A stretch of 45,340 bases of DNA, taken from the NCBI GenBank assembly GCA_020848275.1, contig JADLAK010000081.1:1-45340 (forward strand), read 5' to 3'. Numbering within the stretch: position 1 is the first letter of the stretch; every line of letters starts with the position of its first letter. The stretch is from Planctomycetota bacterium (GTDB taxonomy: Bacteria; Planctomycetota; UBA8742; UBA2392). The position numbers and the translations under genes were made by a program. Under the pieces are notes generated by a model. It was not told the DNA's origin. It did not search any database and saw only the letters and a list, made by a program, of their open reading frames with translations. Shown here piece by piece: positions 8,747-17,183 of this stretch.

Positions 8747-9988
8747 ATGCCTAACGCCTCCATCGCCATCAATGCCGGCCCGCTGCCTCTCGGGGGAGGG
8801 CTGCTTGCGTTGCTGCGACCGGCCCTCGATGCACTCGAAGTCGGCGGCGTGCTTGCGCTGCTTTCGAGCAACGCCGCCGCGCGCGACGATCTTCCGACGT
8901 GGTGCAAAGTCGAGAAACACGAGTACCTCGGCTGCGAGAAAGTCGCCGACGCTGACCGCCACCTGATTGCCCGCGGCGGCTTCAACCTGCCGCGTGGCGA
9001 GCGCGAACACGGCCTGCGCCTGCCGCTGCGCGACGGCAAACTCATGGCCGCCGACGTGCTCGCCACTATACCGCACGCGGCGACGGCCGATCCCGCGACG
9101 GGCCTTGCCCCCCGCGGTGCGCGCGTTGAGCCCGGCGGGCCGGAGTACCCGTTCACACTTAATGAGCGCGATCGCGTCGCGCCGCCCGATGTCGCGCAGC
9201 TCTACGACCAGGCCGTCGCGGCGCAGTGGAACGCGCAGACCGACATCGCATGGGCGAAGATCAAGCCGCTGCCGCGCGCGCTCGAAACCGCCGTCGGCCA
9301 GTTGATGACCTTTCTGGCCGAGAACGAACTGTCGGCGCTTTATCTGCCCTCGAAGTTCATCGCGCGCATTCACCCGGCTTACGTCGAGGTCGGCATGTTC
9401 CTGAGCACACAACTGATGGACGAGTCGCGGCACATTGACGTCTTCCTGAAACGCGCGCGGGCAAACGGCGGCGGGCTCGGCGTTTCTTCGGCGACGACCA
9501 GCGCGAGCCTGCACTCGCTGCTCATGCTCGAGGACTTCACCGAAGCCGCGTTCCTGCTTTCGGTGCTTGGCGAAGGCACGTTCCTCGACCTGTTGCGCTT
9601 CATCGAAGACCACGCGCCCGACGAGCCAACCGCCGATCTCGTACGCCGCGCGCGCGCCGATGAAACCCGCCATGTGCACTTCGGCATGTCGCATGTGCGC
9701 CACGCGCTCGCGACCGATCCGTCCCTCTACGGTCGCCTCGAAAACGCCGTGCGCAAGCGCGCCGCGACACTGCACAACGCCGGCGGTGTTCCGGCCGCAG
9801 TGCAGGATTCCCTGACCGTGCTTGCGGCGCGCGGCACCGGCCCCGCGGGCATCGCGCGCGGCCACGACAAGTTCGCAGAACTGCTTCACGTGATGCACGA
9901 GAACCGCGTCAAACGCCTGATTACCGCGGGTTTCACGCCCGAACAGTCGCAGACGCTGAGCGACCTACACACGCCCAACTTCATGTAG
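8747..9988 (+). CDS. TusA-like domain fused to a diiron ferritin-like domain
   Basis: A 413-residue protein. Residues ~1-75 look like a TusA/SirA-type fold (LRPALDALEVGGVLALLSS then DLPTWCKVEKHEYLG), but without the catalytic CPxP cysteine, so sulfur transfer is unlikely. Residues ~165-330 are helical and carry two carboxylate/His pairs, MDESRHIDVF and ADETRHVHFG, with further Glu in FLAENE and LLMLEDFTEA. That is the ExxH pattern of ferritin-like diiron oxygenases and R2-like proteins. I infer an oxidase or oxygenase with a non-catalytic TusA-like partner domain. The last 24 bases overlap tail-to-tail with the catalase-like gene, which also suggests an oxygen-chemistry neighbourhood. Confidence 0.65.
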   Translation: MPNASIAINAGPLPLGGGLLALLRPALDALEVGGVLALLSSNAAARDDLPTWCKVEKHEYLGCEKVADADRHLIARGGFNLPRGEREHGLRLPLRDGKLMAADVLATIPHAATADPATGLAPRGARVEPGGPEYPFTLNERDRVAPPDVAQLYDQAVAAQWNAQTDIAWAKIKPLPRALETAVGQLMTFLAENELSALYLPSKFIARIHPAYVEVGMFLSTQLMDESRHIDVFLKRARANGGGLGVSSATTSASLHSLLMLEDFTEAAFLLSVLGEGTFLDLLRFIEDHAPDEPTADLVRRARADETRHVHFGMSHVRHALATDPSLYGRLENAVRKRAATLHNAGGVPAAVQDSLTVLAARGTGPAGIARGHDKFAELLHVMHENRVKRLITAGFTPEQSQTLSDLHTPNFM

Positions 9989-11032
9989 CCGCAGGAATTC
10001 CTCGAGCGACGGTTCGCCCACGGGCACGCCGTTTAGTTCGTGGCGTTTGCGCGAGACCTTGTCGTAGATGTCCTTGCGCGCCCGGTTGATGCCGCCCAGT
10101 GGCCGGTGTTCCGGCAAACAGCGCCAGGGATTGAAACTCAGGTGTTCGCAGAACTCCATCAGCGGCACGCCGTCCGGGCGCTGCTTCGGCAGCCGCAACG
10201 TCGCGACCTTGCGCGGCGGTGAAAGCTTTTCGTCCCAGCGGATAGTCGGATCTTCGATCGGCATCTTTTCGGCGTCACTTTGCACCTGCGCCATGAAATC
10301 GAAACTCACCTCGCCCGCGTCGAGTTGCGCTGCCAGCGCGTGCCGCAGCAAGTCCGGCGACTTCGTCATCTGCGGCAGAGTCGGTAGCGGCATCGCCGGC
10401 CGCGCTGACCAGCGCACAACCTGCGGGCCGAGCAAGTACGGCGTCGTGCTCCAGTACTCCTGCAGCGGCGTTTTTGGCTTCTTGCCCACCGTATCGAGCA
10501 GAATGTCGAGCTCGTGCGGCTTCTTGCGCAAGTATGTCACGTAAACGTGGCCGATTTCCGCGATCAACCGCGGCAAGAAGAACGCGAGCTTCGGCAGTAT
10601 GGATCGCCGCGCGGCCAACAGGGCGTCGAACAGGCCGACGTAATCCTCGACGTTGCGAATGAAGAAAATCGGGTGATCGAGCAAAATAAAATCATGCGTA
10701 GTCCCTTCGCCGAGCAGTTTTTCGCCCGGCACGTCGAATAATTTAATCGCCATCCCGTGCGCGTCCGCGCGGCGGTCGTCGCGCGACTCGCCGTTGGAAA
10801 AGCGGATCAACGCGTCGTAGCGGCGCGGCGATGCAAACAGCCCGTGGCGGAACTCCGCGGGCAAATCGGGCTCGACGATGAACTCTGCACGGACACAGCC
10901 GTGGTGCTTCGGGTGCTGGCCGCGGCGCACGGGGCGCTCATCGACGTTCAGCAGTGCAAGGTTTTGCTCGACCAGCCGCGCGATCATCGCGGCTTCATCG
11001 GGCGGAACGGTTTCTTCACCAAGTGCGGGCAT
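9965..11032 (-). CDS. Catalase-family heme protein (small, catalase-like)
   Basis: A 355-residue protein of the reduced catalase fold found in small catalase-like peroxidases and allene-oxide-synthase relatives. The distal His is in KHHGCVRAEF. Family core motifs ALIRFSNGESRDDRRADAHGMAIKL and FFIRNVEDYVGLF (with the active-site Asn) are visible, followed by the C-terminal NPWRCLPEHRPLGGINRAR segment. It lacks the length of true catalases (about 480 or more residues). It probably handles peroxides or hydroperoxides in the cytoplasm, since no signal peptide is seen. It converges on, and overlaps by 24 bp, the diiron fusion gene. Confidence 0.8.
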   Translation of the reverse strand: MPALGEETVPPDEAAMIARLVEQNLALLNVDERPVRRGQHPKHHGCVRAEFIVEPDLPAEFRHGLFASPRRYDALIRFSNGESRDDRRADAHGMAIKLFDVPGEKLLGEGTTHDFILLDHPIFFIRNVEDYVGLFDALLAARRSILPKLAFFLPRLIAEIGHVYVTYLRKKPHELDILLDTVGKKPKTPLQEYWSTTPYLLGPQVVRWSARPAMPLPTLPQMTKSPDLLRHALAAQLDAGEVSFDFMAQVQSDAEKMPIEDPTIRWDEKLSPPRKVATLRLPKQRPDGVPLMEFCEHLSFNPWRCLPEHRPLGGINRARKDIYDKVSRKRHELNGVPVGEPSLEEFLRLHEVGRV

Positions 11033-11084
11033 GCGCGCAGCTTACTTCGCAAACATCCAACATGCCCGACATTCGTCGCGATCG

Positions 11085-11576
11085 CTAACCTGCGCGCGGA
11101 GGCTGCGGCGGTCCCGCTTCAGTGCTTTCGCTCGCATTGGCGAAGGGTTTTTCGCGGCTTATCCGCGCCTGCTGCATCATCCGCTCGATCACGGCTTGCG
11201 CCTCGGCGTCCATCGCGTCGTCGATGGCAAGCGCCTCGTCCATCATCGCCCGGGCATCGCGAGCGGCATCTTGGACGGTTTCGCGTTGTTGCCGGCCTTT
11301 CTCGGCGCGCTCCTTCATCCGCTGCTCGTGCTTAATGACGGAAAGCAAAGTGCGCGCGGCCTGCAGGCCCTCGCGGACGCTGACGAGGTCGTCGTTGTTC
11401 TTGAGGCACTCGTGGGCGACGTGCACGACCTGGTCCAGGTAACGCTTGATCCGCTCGATGCTGGTTTCGTGCGCGGGCCTCTCGGCGGACACGGCGTCCA
11501 TCTGTGCCTGCGTGGCAGCGTGGGCGACGGGCGCTTCAGTGACGTTTGCGGCGCTGCGGTAATGTTTGTTGCTCAT
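11085..11576 (-). CDS. Small charged helical protein of unknown function
   Basis: A 163-residue protein I do not recognise. The N-terminus is Ala/His-rich and probably disordered. The middle (SIERIKRYLDQVVHVAHECLKNN to KHEQRMKERAEKGRQQRETVQ) and the segment DARAMMDEALAIDDAMDAEAQAVIERMM are strongly amphipathic and could form coiled coils. The C-terminus is Pro/Gly-rich. ATG 11576 is chosen because GGAG lies six bases upstream; a start at 11588 would put that ribosome site inside the gene. It is downstream of, and on the same strand as, the sigma-WD40 gene, separated by a likely terminator. Confidence 0.7.
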   Translation of the reverse strand: MSNKHYRSAANVTEAPVAHAATQAQMDAVSAERPAHETSIERIKRYLDQVVHVAHECLKNNDDLVSVREGLQAARTLLSVIKHEQRMKERAEKGRQQRETVQDAARDARAMMDEALAIDDAMDAEAQAVIERMMQQARISREKPFANASESTEAGPPQPPRAG

Positions 11577-11714
11577 GGCTATCTCCATTTAGTTCCGGGT
11601 TTGCGGACACGCTTCCCAACTTTGCCAGGGCTTCGTCGGGTAAACCGCGTGTCCATACAACCTCTTCCCCGAACCATACCCCGCGTTGCGACATAGCCTG
11701 ATCCCGGAAACGAC

Positions 11715-11738
11715 AAAGGACGCCTGGCGGCGTCCTTT
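11715..11738 (-). terminator. Hairpin after the sigma-WD40 gene
   Basis: A perfect 10-bp stem, AAAGGACGCC / GGCGTCCTTT, encloses the tetraloop TGGC 20 bases after the end of the minus-strand gene at 11757. The stem ends in TTT, but no long U-tract follows, so termination efficiency is uncertain. Confidence 0.6.
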
Positions 11739-11756
11739 GGATGCAACCTGCGGCAA

Positions 11757-14700
11757 TTACTTGCTTTGCAGCGTGTCCTGCACGCGCCATATCCAGATAC
11801 CGCCGTTGCTGTGGACCGCGGCAAACGTCTTGCCGTCAGTTGCCAGCGTGTAGCACTTCAGGTCTTTGTTTTTCCAGTTTTCATTGATGCGCTGCAGGGC
11901 TTGGTTTTCACCGGCGCTGAGACGCCACCAGCCCGTGAAGATAAACCGCGCGTCGGGCGACAAATGAAAGGCGCCGACCAGCGGCCTGATGGGCTCTTCC
12001 GCGTTCTCGGCGTCAGGGAATTCGTAGGTCACAAGGCGATCAAGGTTGCTTGTCGCCATGTCGTAGACCTCGAGCTGGCATGAGCCCTTGCGCGTCACCA
12101 GCATCTTGGCGGAATCCCGCGTGAAGCGAATACGGTGGACCGGATCAGACCCCTCGCTCAGCGTCATGGTGCGGAATTCGCCGTTCTCCATCGACTGCAC
12201 CTCAAGGCTGTCGCCGCTGCCGCCATACCAGATAGCCGAGTTGCCATCGGGCGACAAACCCCAGAAATACAGGCCGTCCGAGACGCTGTTGACGTGTTTC
12301 TTCAACAATTTGCCGGTCTTGGCGTCGTAAAGCCGGGCCTCGCCGGGCCGCGCGACAAAAAGCGCCGAGTCGTTGCGGCAGAACATAAACCCGCTCCAGT
12401 CACCGTCGCCGAGTTCGGTGGTGCGCAGCTTGCTGCCGTCCCGCAGGTTCCACCACGTCACGGCGCCCTCGAACAGCGTCGCCATGCCCGCGCCGTCGGA
12501 TTGCACGGCGAAGATCCAGACGTCGTTGATGACGTGCTCGACTTTGCGCGATGCGACGTCCCAAACAAGCACACGCGCCGAGTAGTCCTGGCTGATGGCG
12601 CGGCCGCCCGCCAGCGCCACGTTGGCGATCACGTCGATGTGCTCTTTCGACGAGCCCAGTTGCGGGTGGCGATTCAAGGGCTTGCCGGTTTCGGTGCTCC
12701 AGCGGCGAATGTAGCCGTCGGTGCTGCCGACAAAAAGTTCGCCGCCGGTCGGCGAAAAGGCCGCCCAGTACCCGACCGAACGCCGGTTGAATGTCTTTAA
12801 CACCGAACCGGTGTCCAGCGCCAGAAGTTGGATCATGCCTCCATTGCCCGTGCCGCCCGCCGCAACCTGTTTGCCGTCGGGGTTAATCGCCAGCGTGTAG
12901 GCACCGTCGACGGCCGCGAGTTCGCGCACCGCACCGTTTTGCGTATCGACGACAACCAGCGGGCTGGTGCGGTCATCGCTTGAATCCGCGCGCTGGGAAA
13001 ATGCGACGAGATACTTGCCGTCGGCGGTGAATTTGCCGCGAGGCGAAAGCTTGAAACCGTTGACATCGACCACGAATCTGCGCGCCACGGCGCCGGTTTT
13101 GACGTTCCAGGCCACAACCGCGTTGCCGCCGCTGCTTTCAGACCACGCGGCGTAGGCCAGGACTTCGCTGCCGTCGGCGCTGAAGCTGACGGCCTCATAC
13201 TCGCCGGTCCATTCGGTGTACGCGGCGGAATCCCTGGCATGCGCAATATCGGGCTTGGCAAACGCGCGTTCCTTCAAGTCGCCCTGCAAGTTCCACAACA
13301 GCGGTTGGCAATGGCCGCAACCGGCAAGGTATTTGCCGTCGGCGCTGAAACTGACGTAGTTCACGCCCGATTGCCGGTTGACCGTGCGCAGGTACTTGCC
13401 GGTGGAGGGGTCCCACAGGCGCACGTTGCCTTGTTGCGCCTCGGTAGTTGCCAGCGTTTTGCCGTCGCGCGAGAGCGTGAGGGAATACGCCTTGTCCGTG
13501 AGGTGGATTTCGCGCTGAACGGAGCCGTCGTTGGCATCCCACCAGCAAAGAGTTTTGCCCGCGGTAATGATCTGCTTGCCGTCGGCGGTCGCAATCATGT
13601 CCCAGAACTGTTCGCCATAATTCCAGCGGCGGTGCGCGGCAAGCACCGTCAGCAGTTCCGGCTGCGCTGCCGCGGGCTCGCCGGCCTTGCTGACGTCGTT
13701 GGGCTTGCTGCCCGAGCGCAAGATGACGTGGCCGTCACGGCCATCGGCGCCGCGATAAATGCCGCCGAGTTTGGGCTCTTCCTCAAGGTCGCCCTCGTCC
13801 TCGACCGGCTCTACAGGCTTGGGTTCGGGCGGATTCTTGGGCGCCGCCGCTTCGGTGGGCGCGGCCGGTTTGTTCGCGGCGGTGGTGCCCGCATCGTCGG
13901 TTTTCGGCGCAGGCGAGTTGGCGATGGCGCCAGCCTTGGCGCCGTCGGAGCGGCCAACGGGACCGCTTACGCCCTCGGCCCCGGCACGATTAGCCGGCGG
14001 AATCTCCGCGTTGGCAGCGGCCAGGTCGGTTTGCGACGGCACCTGCGGCGGCCGGTTGAACACAAAGGTAAACAGCAGCAACGTGGTGATGGTGCTGAGC
14101 GCCAGGATTTTCACAAGCATGTTGGCTCCAAGTGGATTCCCAATCTTTGGAGCGGAACCGCCGCCGTTTGTCGACGCGTGGGAGAGCGTCGAGCGCACGG
14201 AGACTTTGAGGGCATCAGGCACAGGCAGGACCGGCAGCACGAGCATCGCACTCGCCAGCGACTTGTCGGCCGCGCCAAGCTTCTGGCGCAGGCGCTGCAT
14301 GCCGCGAACGAGCTGGTGCTTGAACGTCCCGAGCGGGACGTTCAAGGTCCGGCAAGCATCTTCGTAGGCCAGGCCGCCGACATGCGTCAGCACGACGGCG
14401 TCGCGTTCTGCCGCGGGCAGCGTGGCGAGCGCGCCGTCGAGGGCCGCCGCGAGTTCGCGCTGCTGGAGCACGCGGCTGGGCTCGGGTGCGTGAGGGTCCG
14501 GCGGCATGTTGTCTCCGACGCCGGAGTCGCCGACGGACGTGTGTTTAACCCGTTTGCGCCGCAGATTGGATGCTTCGAGGGCGAGAACGCGGGCAAACCA
14601 CGGCCAGGGATCGTCGAGTGGGACCTGCTCCGGCTTGCGAGTGGCTACGAGAAACGCCTGTTGCACGGCGTCACTGGCATCGTTGGGCTCACGCAAAAAC

Positions 14701-14792
14701 GTGAGCGCCAGCCCCCACCCGCGGCGCGTGAGTTCCTCGCCGCGAGTACGGAGCATTGCCAGCCCTGCCTGTGCCTGATTGCGATTCCGCAT
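11757..14792 (-). CDS. ECF-type sigma factor fused to membrane helix and WD40 domain
   Basis: A 1011-residue protein. Sigma region 2 is at about residues 15-85 (REPNDASDAVQQAFLVAT, then WPWFARVLALEASNLRRKR). Region 4 is at ~120-175 (LPAAERDAVVLTHVGGLAYEDACRTL with the HTH GTFKHQLVRGMQRLRQKL). A single membrane helix follows at ~225-245 (ILALSTITTLLLFTFVF), then a long Pro/Ala/Lys-rich linker, then WD40-like repeats to the C-terminus (LWDPSTGKYLR, IRRWSTETGKPL, VLVWDVASRKVEHV). Sigma-WD40 fusions of this kind (ECF01-Gob type) are known from Planctomycetes. The topology puts the sigma domain inside and the propeller outside, so release or proteolysis would be needed for promoter binding. No separate anti-sigma gene is present; the propeller may serve that role. 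Confidence 0.9.
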   Translation of the reverse strand: MRNRNQAQAGLAMLRTRGEELTRRGWGLALTFLREPNDASDAVQQAFLVATRKPEQVPLDDPWPWFARVLALEASNLRRKRVKHTSVGDSGVGDNMPPDPHAPEPSRVLQQRELAAALDGALATLPAAERDAVVLTHVGGLAYEDACRTLNVPLGTFKHQLVRGMQRLRQKLGAADKSLASAMLVLPVLPVPDALKVSVRSTLSHASTNGGGSAPKIGNPLGANMLVKILALSTITTLLLFTFVFNRPPQVPSQTDLAAANAEIPPANRAGAEGVSGPVGRSDGAKAGAIANSPAPKTDDAGTTAANKPAAPTEAAAPKNPPEPKPVEPVEDEGDLEEEPKLGGIYRGADGRDGHVILRSGSKPNDVSKAGEPAAAQPELLTVLAAHRRWNYGEQFWDMIATADGKQIITAGKTLCWWDANDGSVQREIHLTDKAYSLTLSRDGKTLATTEAQQGNVRLWDPSTGKYLRTVNRQSGVNYVSFSADGKYLAGCGHCQPLLWNLQGDLKERAFAKPDIAHARDSAAYTEWTGEYEAVSFSADGSEVLAYAAWSESSGGNAVVAWNVKTGAVARRFVVDVNGFKLSPRGKFTADGKYLVAFSQRADSSDDRTSPLVVVDTQNGAVRELAAVDGAYTLAINPDGKQVAAGGTGNGGMIQLLALDTGSVLKTFNRRSVGYWAAFSPTGGELFVGSTDGYIRRWSTETGKPLNRHPQLGSSKEHIDVIANVALAGGRAISQDYSARVLVWDVASRKVEHVINDVWIFAVQSDGAGMATLFEGAVTWWNLRDGSKLRTTELGDGDWSGFMFCRNDSALFVARPGEARLYDAKTGKLLKKHVNSVSDGLYFWGLSPDGNSAIWYGGSGDSLEVQSMENGEFRTMTLSEGSDPVHRIRFTRDSAKMLVTRKGSCQLEVYDMATSNLDRLVTYEFPDAENAEEPIRPLVGAFHLSPDARFIFTGWWRLSAGENQALQRINENWKNKDLKCYTLATDGKTFAAVHSNGGIWIWRVQDTLQSK

Positions 14793-14966
14793 GCCGGTAA
14801 CCGTCGCAGAGGATCCAGCCGGATCAGATAATCTTGAGAAATTTGGCGAATCGCACTAAAACCTGATCGGAAGTCATGTTGGAAGGAGTTCTAACGATTG
14901 AAGACTCGCTTGGGCCAACAGGGTCGACGTATTTGTTTCACCATCGTCGAGCAGGCCAAGCCGTGG

Positions 14967-17126
14967 TTACTTGGGAGGTTTAGGCTGGTTGGGTTCGACG
15001 CCGTCTTTGGTGGAAGGGGTGTCTTTCGTCGCTGAACTTTCCTTACTGCGATCCTTTACAAAAACCTTTGGAGGTTTGGGTTTGGGCGGCGGATTGCGTT
15101 TTGCTTCTTCCTCCGCCTCCCTCAACATGCGGTCCTGCATCGCTTTCCATTCCTTGTCCATTCTGGCGCGCGTCTCTTTGGCGTTTTCGTCCTTCCTTTT
15201 TTGAAACTCCTCTTCAAACTTTGCGCGCCGGTTCTGGATCTCCATTTCTTTTTCCTGCTGTCGCCTGAGCTCGTCCAGATGCGTCTGCTCCTGCATTTCC
15301 TTCCTTGCCTCTGCCCCCTGCTGGCTGATGACCACAAGGGCGACAAGAATGCCGCCTGCCACAACACCCAGCACTCCCGCGACGATTGCGTTGACTCGCT
15401 GAGATCTTATTGTTGTTCGCTCTTCAACTTGTGTTATGGCCCTGGAAATTTCGCGTTGGACGTCATCCTCCGCGTCAACAACAACTGCCCTGCGCAGCAA
15501 CGCCTGTCTCGCTGCATCGACGTTTCCGACCGCCACCATTCGCCGCGCGGCTTCCGCCTCTTGTTGAGGATTCACGACCTGGGCAATTTCGGTACGCAGA
15601 CGCGCTAAATCCGGGGCGTATCGGGCGTCAACTTCAACAGCCCGCGCCAGGCTGTCCATCGCAAGTTCCGGGCGCCCGGCCGCCAACAGCGGTTGGCTGT
15701 TTGCAGCGTAGACCGCAGCTTGTTGCTGTCGACGCGCCAGCGCGTTCCTTTGCTGGCGTAACCAGTCTTCCAGAACAGCGAGGCCGCCACGTCGGCGTTT
15801 TTCGACAGCCAGTGCACCCAGCGTCGATTCAACTTGAGCCGCCGCGGCAGCTAACTGCCGGTCGGCAACGGCTTGCTCGACTTTCGACTTCTGATCCAGC
15901 AATTCTGTCGCCAGCGCCTGATTGGCGCCGCATTTGTCACAATGCAGGAGGCCTGACCGGCACTTCTGCTTACAAGCCAGGCAATGGGTTGTGAGTGAGG
16001 CGCCGCAGTCGCGACAGAGCCGCGCATCGAGAGTATTGACCGAGTTGCAGGACCGGCACCGTAACTCGTCACCCTCGACAACTTCAGTGTGAACTCCGGA
16101 TTTTGCGTCCGCTACAACCCCGCGCATCGCGTCGATCAGTGCCACCACCGTCTGCCATCGAGCCGCTGGTTCGGGCTCGATGCAGCGCGCAACGATTCCG
16201 CGCCAGCGGTCAGGAACCTTTGGCAAGTACACGGGCATAGGTGGCAAGCCGGTGAGCAGTTCGTAGAGCGTTACGCCGAGGCTGTAGATGTCCGCGCGAT
16301 GGTCCACGCTCTTGGCATCACGACGCTGTTCCGGCGCCATGTATTCGAAGGTGCCCATCGCGACACCGGTCATCGACAGGTCCGGCGCAAGCGCGCCGCG
16401 TGCGAGCCCGAAATCCAGGAGCTTCGCGACGCCCAGCGCATCGATCATGATGTTCGAAGGCTTGATGTCACGATGGACTACGCCGTGCTGGTGGGCAAAC
16501 GCGACGCCGGCGCAGATCTGCTCGAAAATCTGAATCGCGCGGTCTTGGGGAAGTTTCATGCGCGCCATGAGTGCCGAGAGTGACTCGCCGCCGATGTATT
16601 CCATCACGAGATACAGGCCATCGTGATCGGTTCCAACATCGAAGACCGCGACGAGATTCGGATGCTGCAACGATCCCGCTGTCTGCGCCTCGCGCACAAA
16701 GCGCAGCGCGACTTCCTTTTCCTCCGACGTATCCGCCAGCACGCGTTTGAGCGCGACGATGCGCCCCAGCAGCTTGTCCTGGGCCTTGAACACCACGCCC
16801 ATGCCGCCCGCGCCGATGACCCCGACAAGCTGATAGCGATCCTTCGGTCCGGCGAACTCGTGAAAGCTGATTTTCTTGCCGGGGCGCGACCGAACCGGCC
16901 CCGATACCTCAAGTTTGGTCGGGTCTGCGGCCGACCGTTCGAGCCCACCCATCGATAAGCCCGGCGAACTCACAGCTAGTTCGGTGTGCGGCGGAAGTTG
17001 GGGTTTTGGCGCCGCTGTCCCGTCGGTGCTGTCCGCCACGACCGAAACACTGTCCATCGGTGTCAAACAGTTACCGCAGCGCTTAACGCGCGGCGGGTTG
17101 GCAACGCCGCATTTAGGACAATTCAT
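14967..17126 (-). CDS. Membrane-anchored Ser/Thr protein kinase with zinc ribbons
   Basis: A 719-residue protein. An N-terminal zinc ribbon (CPKCG...CGNC, residues 3-20) is followed by a linker and a Hanks-type kinase at ~97-355. The kinase has GAGGMG, the ATP-binding Lys in VALKRVL, the catalytic loop [13 protein letters not shown] and MAPEQ, all intact. A second cluster of CxxC ribbons follows (CRSCN, CRDCG, CLACK, CDKCG), then a helical tetratricopeptide-like part, a membrane helix ([19 protein letters not shown]) near residue 595, and a very charged coiled coil rich in Glu/Lys/Arg with a Pro/Lys tail. The kinase is cytoplasmic and the tail probably external. The start at MNCPKCG is chosen over an extension nine residues longer. 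It lies directly upstream of the sigma-WD40 gene on the same strand, so the kinase could act on the sigma domain (inference). Confidence 0.9.
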   Translation of the reverse strand: MNCPKCGVANPPRVKRCGNCLTPMDSVSVVADSTDGTAAPKPQLPPHTELAVSSPGLSMGGLERSAADPTKLEVSGPVRSRPGKKISFHEFAGPKDRYQLVGVIGAGGMGVVFKAQDKLLGRIVALKRVLADTSEEKEVALRFVREAQTAGSLQHPNLVAVFDVGTDHDGLYLVMEYIGGESLSALMARMKLPQDRAIQIFEQICAGVAFAHQHGVVHRDIKPSNIMIDALGVAKLLDFGLARGALAPDLSMTGVAMGTFEYMAPEQRRDAKSVDHRADIYSLGVTLYELLTGLPPMPVYLPKVPDRWRGIVARCIEPEPAARWQTVVALIDAMRGVVADAKSGVHTEVVEGDELRCRSCNSVNTLDARLCRDCGASLTTHCLACKQKCRSGLLHCDKCGANQALATELLDQKSKVEQAVADRQLAAAAAQVESTLGALAVEKRRRGGLAVLEDWLRQQRNALARRQQQAAVYAANSQPLLAAGRPELAMDSLARAVEVDARYAPDLARLRTEIAQVVNPQQEAEAARRMVAVGNVDAARQALLRRAVVVDAEDDVQREISRAITQVEERTTIRSQRVNAIVAGVLGVVAGGILVALVVISQQGAEARKEMQEQTHLDELRRQQEKEMEIQNRRAKFEEEFQKRKDENAKETRARMDKEWKAMQDRMLREAEEEAKRNPPPKPKPPKVFVKDRSKESSATKDTPSTKDGVEPNQPKPPK

Positions 17127-17183
17127 GGAAAGCCCGCGGATACAGACGGCCACATCATAGCTTTCGCTGTGACAGTTGCCGTA

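Noticed and set aside
4529..9898. A 1789-codon open frame on the minus strand opposite the acyl-CoA dehydrogenase, toxin-antitoxin and diiron genes.
   Set aside because: It is antisense to several well-supported genes with recognisable motifs; its translation is low-complexity Arg/Ala/Val/Gly typical of the reverse frame of GC-rich DNA, with no domain.
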